Assembly: GCA_020438295.1 (NCBI GenBank)
Contig: JAGQUV010000015.1
Location: forward strand, 1 to 42,194
Source: Solirubrobacterales bacterium
GTDB lineage: Bacteria; Actinomycetota; Thermoleophilia; Solirubrobacterales; 70-9
Length of the DNA stretch: 42,194 nucleotides
Reading direction: 5' to 3'
Position 1 is the stretch's first letter. Each line of letters begins with the position of its first letter. Positions 7,744 to 16,386 of the stretch are shown here, in pieces. Below the pieces are notes generated by a model. That model was not told the origin of the DNA. It did no database searches and saw only the letters and a list, made by a program, of their open reading frames with translations. The position numbers were made by a program, and so were the translations under genes.

Positions 7744-9540
7744 ATGCGGGCAAAGCTCACAGCTCTTGTTCTCACGGTGGCCGCCGCCGTGATGGTCGGC
7801 GGCCCGGCCGCGGCGACCGCCGGTTCGTCGGACCAGAAGCTGACCATCTCGCCGGCCAAAGGCACGCCGAACGCCTCGGCCGAGACCCAGATCAGCCTGC
7901 TGGGGGTCCACCCGAAAAAGATCAAGTCGGTCGAGCTGACCGGCGAGCTGAGCGGTCAGCACCCCGGGCAGATGCGCTCTTACTCCGGCAACCGCGGCGC
8001 CAGCTTCATCCCCGACCGGCCGTTGACCGAGGGTGAGCGGGCGGAGTTCACGGTGCGGATCAAGGGCCGCGACCCGATCGACTCGTGGTTCACGGTCGGC
8101 GTCTCGGGGCTGGACCTGCCGTTCCTGCCGCTCGTGAATTTCCAGCACGACAAGCTGCGCCACTACAAATCTCAGCCCGGCCTGATCCCACCGAAGATCA
8201 CGGTCGAGAAGAACTCGCACAAGACGAAAGGCGACCTGTTCCTGACCCCGCTGCCGTCGCCGACCGTCCACCCGGGAAGCAACAACACGGTCACGATCAG
8301 GCCGGTCGGGCCGGGCGGCCCGATGATCGCCAACCGCCACGGCCAGCCGGTCTGGTTCCGCCAGCTCGATCCACCCGACGTCGCCGCGAACCTGAGGATC
8401 CAGCGCTACCACGGCAAGAAGGTGCTGACCTGGTGGCAGGGCGGGGTGACCCCCTGGGCCTACGGCGACGGCAAGGGCGTGATCGCCAACCGCTCCTACC
8501 GGACCGTGGCCACGGTAACCGCCGGCAACGGCTACCTGATGGACCTGCACGAGTTCGAGCTGACCGACGACGGCGACGCGCTGTTCACGATCTACAAGCC
8601 GCAGATGGTCCACCTGCCCGGCACGCCCGACGGCAAGCTCTCGCGGATGATGGACGCGATCATCCAGCAGGTCGATGTGGAAACCGGGCTGGTGGTCTGG
8701 GAGTGGCACAGCTACGGCCACATCCCGTTGGAGGACTCGCGGGCCACGCCCGACAACAGCGTCTCCTACGACGCCTACCACCTCAACTCGGTCCAGCAGC
8801 TGGGCGGCGGACGCGTCTTGGCCTCGGCCCGCAACACCTCGGCCGTCTACAAGATCGACAAGCCGACCGGCCGGATCGTCTGGACCCTGGGCGGTACCGC
8901 GAGCAGCTTCAGGATGAAGAAGGGCGCCACGTTCAACCTCCAGCACCACGCCCGCAAGCTGAACGACGGCAGGATCAGCGTGTTCGACGACGGGGCCGGG
9001 CCGCCCAAGCTGGCCCCGTTCTCGCGCGGGCTGGTCTTGAAGCTCGACCACAAGCGGATGACCGCCGGCGTCGCCCGCAGCTACAGCCGATCCAACGAGA
9101 CTTCGGCCGAGAGCGAGGGCAGCGTCCAGATGCGGGGCAACGGCAACGTCTTCGTCGGCTTCGGCTCGGAGCCCGACTTCTCCGAGTTCTCGAAGAACGG
9201 CAGGCTGCTGTATGACGCGAGGCAGCCGGAAGACAACGGCAGCTACCGGGTCTACCGCCACCACTGGAGCGCGACCCCGAAGACCAAGCCGGATGCGGTC
9301 GCCCGGCGCGACGGCGGCACCACTTCGATCTTCGTCAGCTGGAACGGCGACACCGAGACCCGCACCTGGCAGGTCCTGGCCGGCAGCGACGGTGGCCCGC
9401 TCCGGCCGGTGGCCAGGGCCCGGCGCAGCGGCTTCGAGACCCGGATCGACCTGAACAGCTCGGCCGAGCGGTTCCGGTTGAGGGCGCTCGACTCGGACGG
9501 CCGCGTCCTTTCGAGCTCCGACGCGATCGGGGCCTCGTGA
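7744..9540 (+). CDS. Secreted arylsulfotransferase (ASST)-like protein
   Basis: 598 residues. The N-terminus is a Sec signal peptide (MRAKLTALVLTVAAAVMVGG, cleavage near ATA-GSS). A beta-sandwich-like region (about 30-200) precedes an ASST-type beta-propeller: PMIANRHGQPVWFRQL, NGYLMDLHEFELTDDGDALF, ETGLVVWEWHSYGHIP, SYDAYHLNSVQQL, IVWTLGG and FNLQHHARKLNDGRISVFDDG. Candidate active-site histidines are H269, H346 and H401/H402, by analogy with the histidines of enterobacterial AssT. Family members transfer sulfate between phenolic compounds outside the cytoplasm, but many actinobacterial paralogues are uncharacterised. The following gene may be co-transcribed (18-bp gap) and is also propeller-like. 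Confidence 0.82.
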   Translation: MRAKLTALVLTVAAAVMVGGPAAATAGSSDQKLTISPAKGTPNASAETQISLLGVHPKKIKSVELTGELSGQHPGQMRSYSGNRGASFIPDRPLTEGERAEFTVRIKGRDPIDSWFTVGVSGLDLPFLPLVNFQHDKLRHYKSQPGLIPPKITVEKNSHKTKGDLFLTPLPSPTVHPGSNNTVTIRPVGPGGPMIANRHGQPVWFRQLDPPDVAANLRIQRYHGKKVLTWWQGGVTPWAYGDGKGVIANRSYRTVATVTAGNGYLMDLHEFELTDDGDALFTIYKPQMVHLPGTPDGKLSRMMDAIIQQVDVETGLVVWEWHSYGHIPLEDSRATPDNSVSYDAYHLNSVQQLGGGRVLASARNTSAVYKIDKPTGRIVWTLGGTASSFRMKKGATFNLQHHARKLNDGRISVFDDGAGPPKLAPFSRGLVLKLDHKRMTAGVARSYSRSNETSAESEGSVQMRGNGNVFVGFGSEPDFSEFSKNGRLLYDARQPEDNGSYRVYRHHWSATPKTKPDAVARRDGGTTSIFVSWNGDTETRTWQVLAGSDGGPLRPVARARRSGFETRIDLNSSAERFRLRALDSDGRVLSSSDAIGAS

Positions 9541-9558
9541 GTCGGGCGGTCGCGAGCG

Positions 9559-10950
9559 GTGCCTGACGAGGCCGCGGGGGATCTGCCGGAGGCCGGTGCG
9601 TACTGGCCGCGGCCCTGGACCGGCGAGGATGGAGGCCCCCGCCGCTGGGGCGTGCCGGGCGGCCGGCAGGCCGGTCCCGGCATCCAGCCCGGCGAGCGGC
9701 TCGAGGTGACGGCGGTCCACGACGCTTTCGCGACCGATGCGCTGGTCCGGCGCGAGCCGGGCGAGCTGTACGCGCTGCGCCACGACATGGCGCTCGGCGG
9801 ACCGCAGTCGAGTCCGGTCGAGGCCTGGGTCGAGCGGCTGGACCCGCTGACCCTCGAGGTGACCGGCTCGACCGGGCGGCTGCCCGGAGGCCCGTTCTGG
9901 CCCGGCGGTATCGCGGCCCACGCCAACGGCGACCTGCACATGGTGTTCGGCCGCTGGGCCTGGCGGCTCAGCCCGGACCTCGACGTGCTGGCCTCGCACC
10001 GGCTGCCGGTCGGGCGGCCGCACAATTCGTTCGTCGTCCTGAACGGCGGCGAGCTGGTGACCAAGGACTGCGACGCGCCGGCCGGCCGCGAGCGCTCGAC
10101 CTTCTCCGTGCTCGACCCCGAAACGCTGTTGCCGGTGGTCGAGCCGATGGTGCTGCCCGAGCCGTCGATCGCGCGGCTGTCCAGCGACGGCGAGTCGGTG
10201 GTCGCGATCGGCACCACCATGGTCTTCCGGCTGAACCTGGACCGCGACGCCGGCCGGCTGGTGATCGACGAGTCGTGGATACCGAGCTACGGCCCGTCGC
10301 TCGAGCGAAGCTACGGCTGGGACCCGGTGATCACCGACCGGCACCTGTTCTGGATGGACAACGGGCGCAACCGGGTCGACACGACGATGCTGGGCAGCGG
10401 CGTCCAGAAGGACCCGGTCCGGCTCTGGTGGGCCCGGCTCGACGACGCCGACCGGGTCCGCTCGGTCGAGATCAGCGGGATCCCGTACGGAACCGAGTCG
10501 AACCCTCCGGCCTGGGACCCGTTCGGCCGGATCGTGGTCGCCTACGACTCCGGCAACGCGGTGATGCAGGCCTGGCGGCTCGACGGCGACGAGCTCGAGT
10601 CGATCTGGCGCTTGGACGGGCTGGCCCACGGAGGCCACCTGATTGTCTACCCGGACACCCGCGAGTTGGTGGTCGGTGACTGGCGCGGTCCGGCCGTAAT
10701 GCGCAACCGGGCGGTCCGCCCGGCGGCCCGGGCGCTCGGCCCGCTGCTCGGCCGCAGCTCGCTCGCCCGCCGCGCCGCACTGGCCGGTGGCGGCGACAAC
10801 ATGGTCGTGCTCGACCTCGACACCGGCGCGGAAAAGGCGAGGGTCGAGGTGCCTTCGTCGATTCAGGGCTTCCTGTTCCCGGCACCCGGCTTCGGCCGCG
10901 ACGTCTACTACCAGTCGCTGTCCACGATCGCGAGGGTCGCCGTTGTCTAG
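9559..10950 (+). CDS. Putative cytoplasmic beta-propeller protein, unknown function
   Basis: 463 residues, GTG start, no signal peptide or membrane helix. The sequence has irregular repeats of about 40-50 residues in which a hydrophobic strand pair follows Gly/Asp turns, for example WPGGIAAHANGDLHMVFGRW, NSFVVLNGGELVTKDCD, DPFGRIVVAYDSGNAV, GGHLIVYPDTRELVVGDWRG and GGDNMVVLDLDTGAEKARVE, consistent with a six- or seven-bladed propeller. The blade motif DNMVVLDLDTG resembles PQQ/YVTN-type repeats. No catalytic motif recognised. It follows the ASST-like gene at 18 bp on the same strand, suggesting a functional pair, and ends near the convergent alpha/beta hydrolase with a hairpin between. Confidence 0.75.
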   Translation: MPDEAAGDLPEAGAYWPRPWTGEDGGPRRWGVPGGRQAGPGIQPGERLEVTAVHDAFATDALVRREPGELYALRHDMALGGPQSSPVEAWVERLDPLTLEVTGSTGRLPGGPFWPGGIAAHANGDLHMVFGRWAWRLSPDLDVLASHRLPVGRPHNSFVVLNGGELVTKDCDAPAGRERSTFSVLDPETLLPVVEPMVLPEPSIARLSSDGESVVAIGTTMVFRLNLDRDAGRLVIDESWIPSYGPSLERSYGWDPVITDRHLFWMDNGRNRVDTTMLGSGVQKDPVRLWWARLDDADRVRSVEISGIPYGTESNPPAWDPFGRIVVAYDSGNAVMQAWRLDGDELESIWRLDGLAHGGHLIVYPDTRELVVGDWRGPAVMRNRAVRPAARALGPLLGRSSLARRAALAGGGDNMVVLDLDTGAEKARVEVPSSIQGFLFPAPGFGRDVYYQSLSTIARVAVV

Positions 10951-10987
10951 CCCGCCAACCGCCGGTCGGCCGCTGCTCGGGCCCTGT

Positions 10988-11006
10988 CCGCGGCGTTAGG
11001 CCGCGG
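10988..11006. terminator. Hairpin at the end of the convergent alpha/beta hydrolase gene
   Basis: CCGCGGC-GTTAG-GCCGCGG, perfect 7-bp stem. The loop contains the stop codon of the minus-strand hydrolase (10996-10998). It lies 38 bp past the stop of the plus-strand propeller gene, so it may serve both. Confidence 0.5.
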
Positions 11007-11883
11007 AGCGCTCGATCGCCTGCTCGAGCGCCGCGGCGATCGCGGCCGGGTCCTCGATCTGGGCGTAGTGGCCGATCGTGGGGAGCCGGTTCAGCGGGAC
11101 CCCGGGCCTCAGCTCGATCACCGCGTCGAGCACCGCGGTCGTGGCCACCGGGTCGAGCTCGCCCCAGGCCAGGCTGAGGCTGCCCGGCCAGTCGCTGATC
11201 GCCCCGTGCCAGCGGTCGGTCAGTCGTTCCCGTTCAGTTATGTAGTGGATCAGCCGGTGGTTGAGCGAGCGGCCGCGGTTGTGGCAGATCAGCGACCACT
11301 GGTCGTCGGCCTCTTCGTCGGTGAGCGGGTGGTCGGGGGAGAACAGGCCACCGAATTCGAGGTCGAACACGCGGCGGCTGGCCAGCCGGGCGGCCAGCGG
11401 GCCGATCCCGCTGCGCAGCAGCTTCTGGGTCCGGGTCAGACTGGCCCGGTCGATCACCATGCTGCCGTTGAACAGCAGCGCCCCGGCGATCTCGAACGTG
11501 AGGTGACCTTCGATGTCGCGGGCCATGAGCTCGGTGGTGACCGATGTGCCCATGTCGTGGGCGACGATGAACACCGGCTGATCGGGCAGGTGCCGCCGGA
11601 CCAGCTCCTCGGTCAGGTCGGCCTGCCAGTGGAGCGAGTAGAGGTGGTCGCGCGGCTTGTCGGACAGGCCGAAACCGAGGAAGTCGAAGGCCAGCACCGG
11701 CCGGTCCCGGACCTCGTCCAGCAGCGTCTTCCAGTCGTACGAGCTCGAAGGGAACCCGTGCAGCAGGACCACCGGCACACCTTCGCCGTCCTGACGGAAG
11801 ACATTGATCCGGTGCCCGCGGAAGGTCTCGCTCGCCCCCCTCGACCGCCAGTCGAGCACCCGGTTGGTCAGCTTGGTCGCCAC
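10996..11883 (-). CDS. Alpha/beta hydrolase, epoxide hydrolase/haloalkane dehalogenase-like
   Basis: 295 residues from the GTG at 11883; the longer open frame to 12021 runs into the tRNA and is rejected. Features: oxyanion-hole HGFP (42-45), nucleophile elbow VAHDMGTS with D110 as predicted nucleophile, lid domain about 135-215, and catalytic His H272 in TIGHYAQIEDP. An Asp rather than Ser nucleophile (H-D-x-G) is characteristic of epoxide hydrolases, haloalkane dehalogenases and haloacetate dehalogenases. The DFLGFGLSDKP motif is common to this group. Substrate unknown. Cytosolic. Monocistronic, convergent with the propeller gene and just downstream of tRNA-Ser(UGA) on the same strand. Confidence 0.87.
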   Translation of the reverse strand: MATKLTNRVLDWRSRGASETFRGHRINVFRQDGEGVPVVLLHGFPSSSYDWKTLLDEVRDRPVLAFDFLGFGLSDKPRDHLYSLHWQADLTEELVRRHLPDQPVFIVAHDMGTSVTTELMARDIEGHLTFEIAGALLFNGSMVIDRASLTRTQKLLRSGIGPLAARLASRRVFDLEFGGLFSPDHPLTDEEADDQWSLICHNRGRSLNHRLIHYITERERLTDRWHGAISDWPGSLSLAWGELDPVATTAVLDAVIELRPGVPLNRLPTIGHYAQIEDPAAIAAALEQAIERSAA

Positions 11884-11996
11884 GCGCCCCAGCCTACCCA
11901 AGCCCTCGCCCCCGTCGGAACCGCGGCGCAGCGGACGACCCCCGACACGACCGTCGCGACTGACGGCCGGGTCCGCGTCAGTGGCCGGATCCTGGA

Positions 11997-12085
11997 CGGA
12001 GGGGGTGGGATTCGAACCCACGAAACGCCTTAGGACGTTTGCTGGTTTTCAAGACCAGTGCATTCAACCGCTCTGCCACCCCTCC
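11997..12085 (-). tRNA. tRNA-Ser(UGA)
   Basis: Type II tRNA of 89 nt. Acceptor stem GGAGGGG/CCCCTCC with discriminator G. The anticodon stem-loop CTGGT-CTTGAAA-ACCAG gives anticodon TGA (12049-12051). It has the long variable arm typical of tRNA-Ser (CAAACGTCC...GGCGTTTC) and T-arm GTGGGTTCGAATCCCAC. No CCA is encoded directly after the discriminator. Confidence 0.97.
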
Positions 12086-12153
12086 GGGAAGGACTCGCCT
12101 GTTGGCGACAAGTCTGACAGGGCGCCCGTCGCCGGGACGGGATGCGCCGCGGC

Positions 12154-12402
12154 TCAGTCGTGGTCGTCGGCCGGGCGCTCCGACGAGTACTCCTCGTCGC
12201 TCTCGCCGTAGACCGCGTCCGATTTCTCGGATTCGACCAGCCCGGCCTCGGCCACCGGGTCGTGGCCGTCGTCGACGCCCTCGGCCTGGCGCTGGAGCTC
12301 CGCCTCGGCCAGTTCGAACCCTTCCGCCTCACCGCCGCCGGCCTCGTCGACCGGTCGTTCGGCTTCGCGCCTTTCCGCTTCCCTGTCGTGCTTCTCGATC
12401 AT
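12154..12402 (-). CDS. Small acidic protein, probably conserved, unknown function
   Basis: 82 residues from the ATG at 12402, very rich in Glu/Asp/Ala and without hydrophobic segments: EAEGFELAEAELQRQAE in the middle, VAEAGLVESEKSDAVYGESD near the C-terminus, tail EEYSSERPADDHD. The pattern 'AEGFELAE.EL' plus 'SD.AVYGE.DEE' resembles short hypothetical proteins I associate with Solirubrobacterales-type genomes (recollection, not searched). Probably soluble and partly disordered. No clear Shine-Dalgarno on this strand; the promoter would lie in the 115-bp gap divergent from the aminotransferase. Codon use looks natural, supporting this frame over the overlapping plus-strand frames. Confidence 0.6.
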   Translation of the reverse strand: MIEKHDREAERREAERPVDEAGGGEAEGFELAEAELQRQAEGVDDGHDPVAEAGLVESEKSDAVYGESDEEYSSERPADDHD

Positions 12403-12517
12403 GCCGGGAGGATATCTGCGCGGCCCAGACCGGGGCGGCTCCGCGCCGGCCGGCTTCGGGTTACGGTACGACCGTGAGCAGATCAGGACCGAACCCCGGA
12501 CACGAGAGCAGGTGACG

Positions 12518-13783
12518 ATGAGCGACTCCCCGGACAAATACCTGTGGCATCCGTTCGCCCAGATGGGCAAGGTCAGCGACCACCAGCTGGTGCTGACCCG
12601 TGGCGACGACGTCTGGGTCTGGGACGACGACGGGAACCGTTACCTCGATGCCACGGCCAGCCTCTGGTACGCCAACGTCGGCCACGGTCGGGAATCGATC
12701 CGCGACGCGGTGTCGGCGCAGATGGACGAGCTCGAGGCCTATTCGACCTTCGGCGACTTCGCCAACCCCCCGGCGCTGGAGCTGGCCGAGCGGCTGTCGC
12801 GGCTCTCGCCGATCCCCGACGCCCGCGTTTTCCTGACCAGCGGCGGCGGCGACAGCATCGACACCGCGGCCAAGCTGGCCCGCCGCTACTGGCACGAGCA
12901 GGGGCACGACGAGCGCCACCACCTGATTGCCCGGGTCCACGGTTACCACGGGACCCACGGCTTCGGCACCAGCCTGGCCGGCATCCCGCCCAACCGGACC
13001 GAGGTCGGGCGGCTGGTCGAGGACGTCTCGGTGGTCGGCCACGATGACGCGCGCGACCTGAGCAGGGAGATCGAGCGGGTCGGGGCGGAGCGGGTCGCCG
13101 CGTTCTTCCTCGAGCCGGTGATCGGTGCCGGCGGCGTCTACCCGCCGCCCGACGGGTACGTGGAAGAGGTTGCCGCGATCTGCCGCGAGACCGGCGTACT
13201 GCTGGTGGTCGACTCGGTGATCTGCGCGTTCGGCCGGCTCGGCACCTGGTACGGGATCGAGCGCTGGCCCGGGGTCGTTCCCGACATGATCACCTTCGCC
13301 AAAGGCGTGACCAGCGGCTATCTCCCGCTCGGCGGCGTGGTGATCTCCGACCAGATCGCGGCGCCGTTCTGGGATGAGCCCGACGCGCCGCCGTTCAGGC
13401 ACGGGGCGACCTATGCCGGTCACCCGAGCTGCTGCGCGGCGGCGCTCGAGAACATCAGGATCCTCGAGGACGAGAACCTGCTGCCCAGGGGCAGGGAGCT
13501 CGAAGGCGAACTGTTCTCGCAGGTCGACCGGGCCGCCGGGCTCGAGGCCGCGGCCGAGGTACGGGGAGGGACCGGGCTGCTGGCCGCGGTGGAGATCTCG
13601 GCCGAGGTGATGGAGGCCGACCCCGGCGCACCGGTCCGCCTGGCAATGCTGGCAAGGGAGCGCGGGGTGCTGGTCCGGCCGCTCGGACGCGGTGTCGCGG
13701 TTTCGCCGCCGCTGACCGTGGGTACCGATCACCTGGAGATGATCGGCGACGCCCTGGTCGAGTCGGTCCGGCAACTCGCCTGA
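12518..13783 (+). CDS. Class III (omega-type) PLP-dependent aminotransferase
   Basis: 421 residues, standard length. The N-terminus YLWHPFAQM is typical of class III enzymes. PLP site: the GGGDSIDTAAKLARRYW segment for phosphate binding, D232 (VVDSVICAFGR) for the pyridine nitrogen, and Schiff-base lysine K262 in TFAKGVTSGYLPLGG. The usual DEV..GFGR reads DSV..AFGR here, so the residue after the Asp is Ser rather than Glu. The family transaminates omega-amino acids, beta-alanine, diamines or taurine/hypotaurine with pyruvate or 2-oxoglutarate; substrate not predictable. Start at the ATG 12518, before the conserved WHP block; the frame is open to 12401 but that stretch is not protein-like. Followed by a hairpin and then an MFS gene. 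Confidence 0.9.
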   Translation: MSDSPDKYLWHPFAQMGKVSDHQLVLTRGDDVWVWDDDGNRYLDATASLWYANVGHGRESIRDAVSAQMDELEAYSTFGDFANPPALELAERLSRLSPIPDARVFLTSGGGDSIDTAAKLARRYWHEQGHDERHHLIARVHGYHGTHGFGTSLAGIPPNRTEVGRLVEDVSVVGHDDARDLSREIERVGAERVAAFFLEPVIGAGGVYPPPDGYVEEVAAICRETGVLLVVDSVICAFGRLGTWYGIERWPGVVPDMITFAKGVTSGYLPLGGVVISDQIAAPFWDEPDAPPFRHGATYAGHPSCCAAALENIRILEDENLLPRGRELEGELFSQVDRAAGLEAAAEVRGGTGLLAAVEISAEVMEADPGAPVRLAMLARERGVLVRPLGRGVAVSPPLTVGTDHLEMIGDALVESVRQLA

Positions 13784-13797
13784 CCGGCCCGATCTGA

Positions 13798-13833
13798 CGG
13801 GGCTCGCGTGATCGGCCAAAGCGCGTAGCCCCG
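13798..13833 (+). terminator. Hairpin between aminotransferase and MFS genes
   Basis: Outer stem CGGGGCT (13798-13804) with AGCCCCG (13827-13833), reinforced by inner CGCG/CGCG pairing. Lies 14 bp after the aminotransferase stop. No T-tract. Confidence 0.4.
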
Positions 13834-13860
13834 GCTCCGCCCGGCTGTCAGGATGGGCCC

Positions 13861-15024
13861 GTGCGTCGGCTCCTTTTCCTCGCCTGTGCGGTCGTCTTCA
13901 TCGACGTGACCTTCTTCGCTGTGCTGACGCCGCTTCTGCCCGACTTCCGAGATCGGTTCAGCCTCGGTGAGGGCGGGGCCGGGGTGCTGGCCGGGAGCTT
14001 CGCGGCCGGCACCCTGGTCATGGCGATGCCGGCCGGCTGGATCGCGGCCCGTTTCGGTCCCCGCCGGACGATGATCGCAGGGCTGGTCGGGATCGGGGTG
14101 TTCAGCCCGTTGTTCGGGTTCGTCGATCACCTGTGGCTGCTGGACGGGAGCCGCTTTCTCCAGGGCGCGGCCGGGTCGCTGATGTGGTGCGGTGCGATCA
14201 GCTGGGTGATCTCGAGCGCCCCGCTGAACAGCCGCGGCCGGATGATGGGCATGGTGATCGCCGCCGCGGTGATGGGGGAGCTGCTCGGGGCGCCGCTCGG
14301 GGCGCTGGCCCACCACATCGGCACGGAGATTGTGTTCGGCATGGTGTTGTTCGCGGCGGTGGCACTGATCGCCCTGGCGATGACGGTCCCGCCGGCCGCC
14401 GAAGTCGACGGGCAGCCGATCTCGTCGGCGGTCACCGCACTGCGGCGCTCCGACGTGCCGCGCTCGTCGCTGGTCCTGGCCGGCCCTTCGATCGCGTTCG
14501 GCCTGGTCGTGGTGGTCGCGCCGCTCCGCATGGACGTGCTCGGAGCCACGCCGGCGCTGATCGCGGCGGCGTTCGTCGCCGGGTCGGTGATCGAGGTAGT
14601 CACCGGGCCGCTGGTCGGCCACTTCAGCGACCGGGCCGGCCGGACCCTCCCCTACCTGGTCGGCCTGGTCACGTCCGCGTCGGCGATCATCGGCATCGGG
14701 GTGTTCGGGTTGCTGCCGGTCCTGTTCGCGGCGGTGATGTTCGCCTCGTTCGGGGCCGGTCTCTCGTTCACGCCGGCCAGCACGCTGGTCACCGATGCGG
14801 CGACCGCCTCCGGTCTCAACCAGGGCTACGCGTCGGGGGCAGCCAACGTCGCCTGGGGCGGCGGTCAGATGATCGGCGCGGTCGGCGGCGGCTTCCTGGC
14901 CGGCATCGCCGGCTATCTGCTGCCCACCCTGATCGTGGTCGGCATCCTTGCCGCGACCGCGGCCGTGGCGCGGGGCACCGACCTGCCGCTGCCGGCCGAA
15001 GGCGTACGCGAGGGGGTCGGCTGA
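13861..15024 (+). CDS. Major facilitator superfamily transporter
   Basis: 387 residues with about twelve hydrophobic helices in two six-helix halves, no large loops. The conserved loop 2-3 motif is GWIAARFGPRRTMIAGLVG (G-x(8)-G-x-R-R type), repeated as GHFSDRAGRTLPYLVGL in the second half. Start is the GTG at 13861. Typical drug/metabolite:H+ antiporter size (DHA1-like), in the cytoplasmic membrane. The downstream oxidase starts 1 bp after the stop, so the two are probably one transcript. The transporter may move a polyol, sugar acid or the oxidase product (inference). Confidence 0.88.
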   Translation: MRRLLFLACAVVFIDVTFFAVLTPLLPDFRDRFSLGEGGAGVLAGSFAAGTLVMAMPAGWIAARFGPRRTMIAGLVGIGVFSPLFGFVDHLWLLDGSRFLQGAAGSLMWCGAISWVISSAPLNSRGRMMGMVIAAAVMGELLGAPLGALAHHIGTEIVFGMVLFAAVALIALAMTVPPAAEVDGQPISSAVTALRRSDVPRSSLVLAGPSIAFGLVVVVAPLRMDVLGATPALIAAAFVAGSVIEVVTGPLVGHFSDRAGRTLPYLVGLVTSASAIIGIGVFGLLPVLFAAVMFASFGAGLSFTPASTLVTDAATASGLNQGYASGAANVAWGGGQMIGAVGGGFLAGIAGYLLPTLIVVGILAATAAVARGTDLPLPAEGVREGVG

Positions 15025-15025
15025 C

Positions 15026-16366
15026 ATGGGACCGCTGGACCGGGCCGGCGCGGACCGGAGCGACCGGACCGGTGCGACCTGGACCAACTGGGCCGGGGAC
15101 CGCAGCTGCAGGCCCCGCGATCTGGTGCGGCCGGGAAGCCTGCGCGAGCTGTCCGAGGTCGTGGCGGCCGGTGCGGCCGCGGGGCGCCAGATCACGGTCG
15201 CGGGCTCCGGCCACTCGTTCTCCGGGGCGGCGATGAGCGACGACCTGATGCTCGACGTCGGGGCGCTTTCCGGGGTGATCGAGGCCGATCGGGCCGGCGG
15301 CCTGGTCAGGGTCGGCGGCGGCACCGTGCTGGCCGAGCTGAACCGCGAGCTCGACCGGCTCGGCCTGGCGATGCCGAACCTCGGCGACATCGACCGGCAG
15401 ACGATCGGCGGGGCGATCTCGACCGCGACCCACGGCACCGGGGCCGAGCTGCCCAACCTCGCGGCCCAGGTCGAGGCGATCGAGCTGCTCGGTCCCGACG
15501 GCGAGGTCCGCCGGCTGACCGCCGGCGGCGACCCCGAGCTGCTGCGGGCGGCCCGGGTCGGGGTCGGCTCGCTCGGTGTGATCACCGCGGTGACCCTGAG
15601 GACGGTGCCCTCGTTCAACCTGCACCGGGTCGACGCCCCGATGCCGCTGGACGAGGTGCTGAACGAGTTCGACCGGCTGGCCGGGGAGAACGAGCACTTC
15701 GAGTTCTTCATCTTTCCCCACACCGAGACCGCGCTGACCATCCGGAGGAACCGGACCGAGCGGCCACCGGCGCCGCGCGGGCGGTTGGAGCGCTACCTGA
15801 GCGACGTGGTGATCGAGAACGGGCTCGGCAACCTGGCGCTGAAGGCGACCGGAAAGGTGCCCACGGCGATCCCCCGCACGGCCAGGTTCTCGTCGAAGTT
15901 CATGGCCCAGGCCGAGCAGGTCGACGTCTCGCACCGGGTCTTCGCCAACTACCGCACGATCCGGTTCACCGAGATGGAATACGCGCTGCCGCGCGAGGCG
16001 GCACCGGAAGCGCTGCTCCGGGTACTCGACCTGATCCGGACCGAGCGCTTCCCGCTGGCCATGCCGATCGAGTGCCGGGTGGTCGCCGGCGACGACGCCC
16101 TGCTCAGCCCGACCCACGAGCGGGCCTCGGCCTACCTGGCGGTCCACCAGTACCACGGCCTGGTGTGGCGCCCGTACTTCGAGGCGATCGAGCGGGTCTT
16201 CGACTCGTACCGGGGCCGGCCGCACTGGGGCAAGCGCCACTCGAAAGATGCGGCGGCGCTGGCCCCGCTCTACCCGGAATGGGCCCGGTTCCGGGCGGCC
16301 CGCGACGAGCTCGACCCCGGCCGGGTGTTCAGCAACGCTTACGTCCGCGAAGTGCTCGGGCCCTGA
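15026..16366 (+). CDS. FAD-dependent aldono-lactone/alditol oxidase (ALO family)
   Basis: 446 residues. The FAD-binding (PCMH/type 4) domain occupies about 20-190: VRPGSLRELSEVV, ITVAGSGHSFSGAAM with H63 as likely covalent flavin site, QTIGGAISTATHGTG, and GVGSLGVITAVTLR. The C-terminal ALO domain ends with the signature RPHWGKRHSKD (HWGK at 400-403) and ELDPGRVFSNAYV. Related proteins are D-arabinono-1,4-lactone oxidase, L-gulono-lactone oxidase and Streptomyces alditol/xylitol oxidase; all oxidise a polyol or lactone with O2, giving H2O2. Start at the ATG 15026, 1 bp after the MFS stop. Convergent with a fold-type III PLP enzyme, a neighbour I recall beside this oxidase in other actinobacteria. 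Confidence 0.9.
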   Translation: MGPLDRAGADRSDRTGATWTNWAGDRSCRPRDLVRPGSLRELSEVVAAGAAAGRQITVAGSGHSFSGAAMSDDLMLDVGALSGVIEADRAGGLVRVGGGTVLAELNRELDRLGLAMPNLGDIDRQTIGGAISTATHGTGAELPNLAAQVEAIELLGPDGEVRRLTAGGDPELLRAARVGVGSLGVITAVTLRTVPSFNLHRVDAPMPLDEVLNEFDRLAGENEHFEFFIFPHTETALTIRRNRTERPPAPRGRLERYLSDVVIENGLGNLALKATGKVPTAIPRTARFSSKFMAQAEQVDVSHRVFANYRTIRFTEMEYALPREAAPEALLRVLDLIRTERFPLAMPIECRVVAGDDALLSPTHERASAYLAVHQYHGLVWRPYFEAIERVFDSYRGRPHWGKRHSKDAAALAPLYPEWARFRAARDELDPGRVFSNAYVREVLGP

Positions 16367-16386
16367 CCCGAAAACGCCGGGGTCAG
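16363..16386. terminator. Bidirectional hairpin covering both convergent stop codons
   Basis: CTGACCC-(10 nt)-GGGTCAG, perfect 7-bp stem. The left arm contains the oxidase TGA (16364-16366), and the right arm contains the stop of the opposing PLP enzyme (16383-16385). Only 16 bp separate the two genes. Confidence 0.5.

Noticed and set aside
7660..10638. A 992-codon open frame on the minus strand opposite the ASST-like and propeller genes
   Set aside because: Low-complexity Arg/Pro/Gly/Asp/Val composition without motifs; it is the GC-rich antisense shadow of two convincing plus-strand genes.
12142..12477. A plus-strand 111-codon frame between tRNA-Ser(UGA) and the aminotransferase
   Set aside because: It overlaps the acidic minus-strand protein completely, has mixed shadow-like composition and runs into the aminotransferase leader without a credible start.
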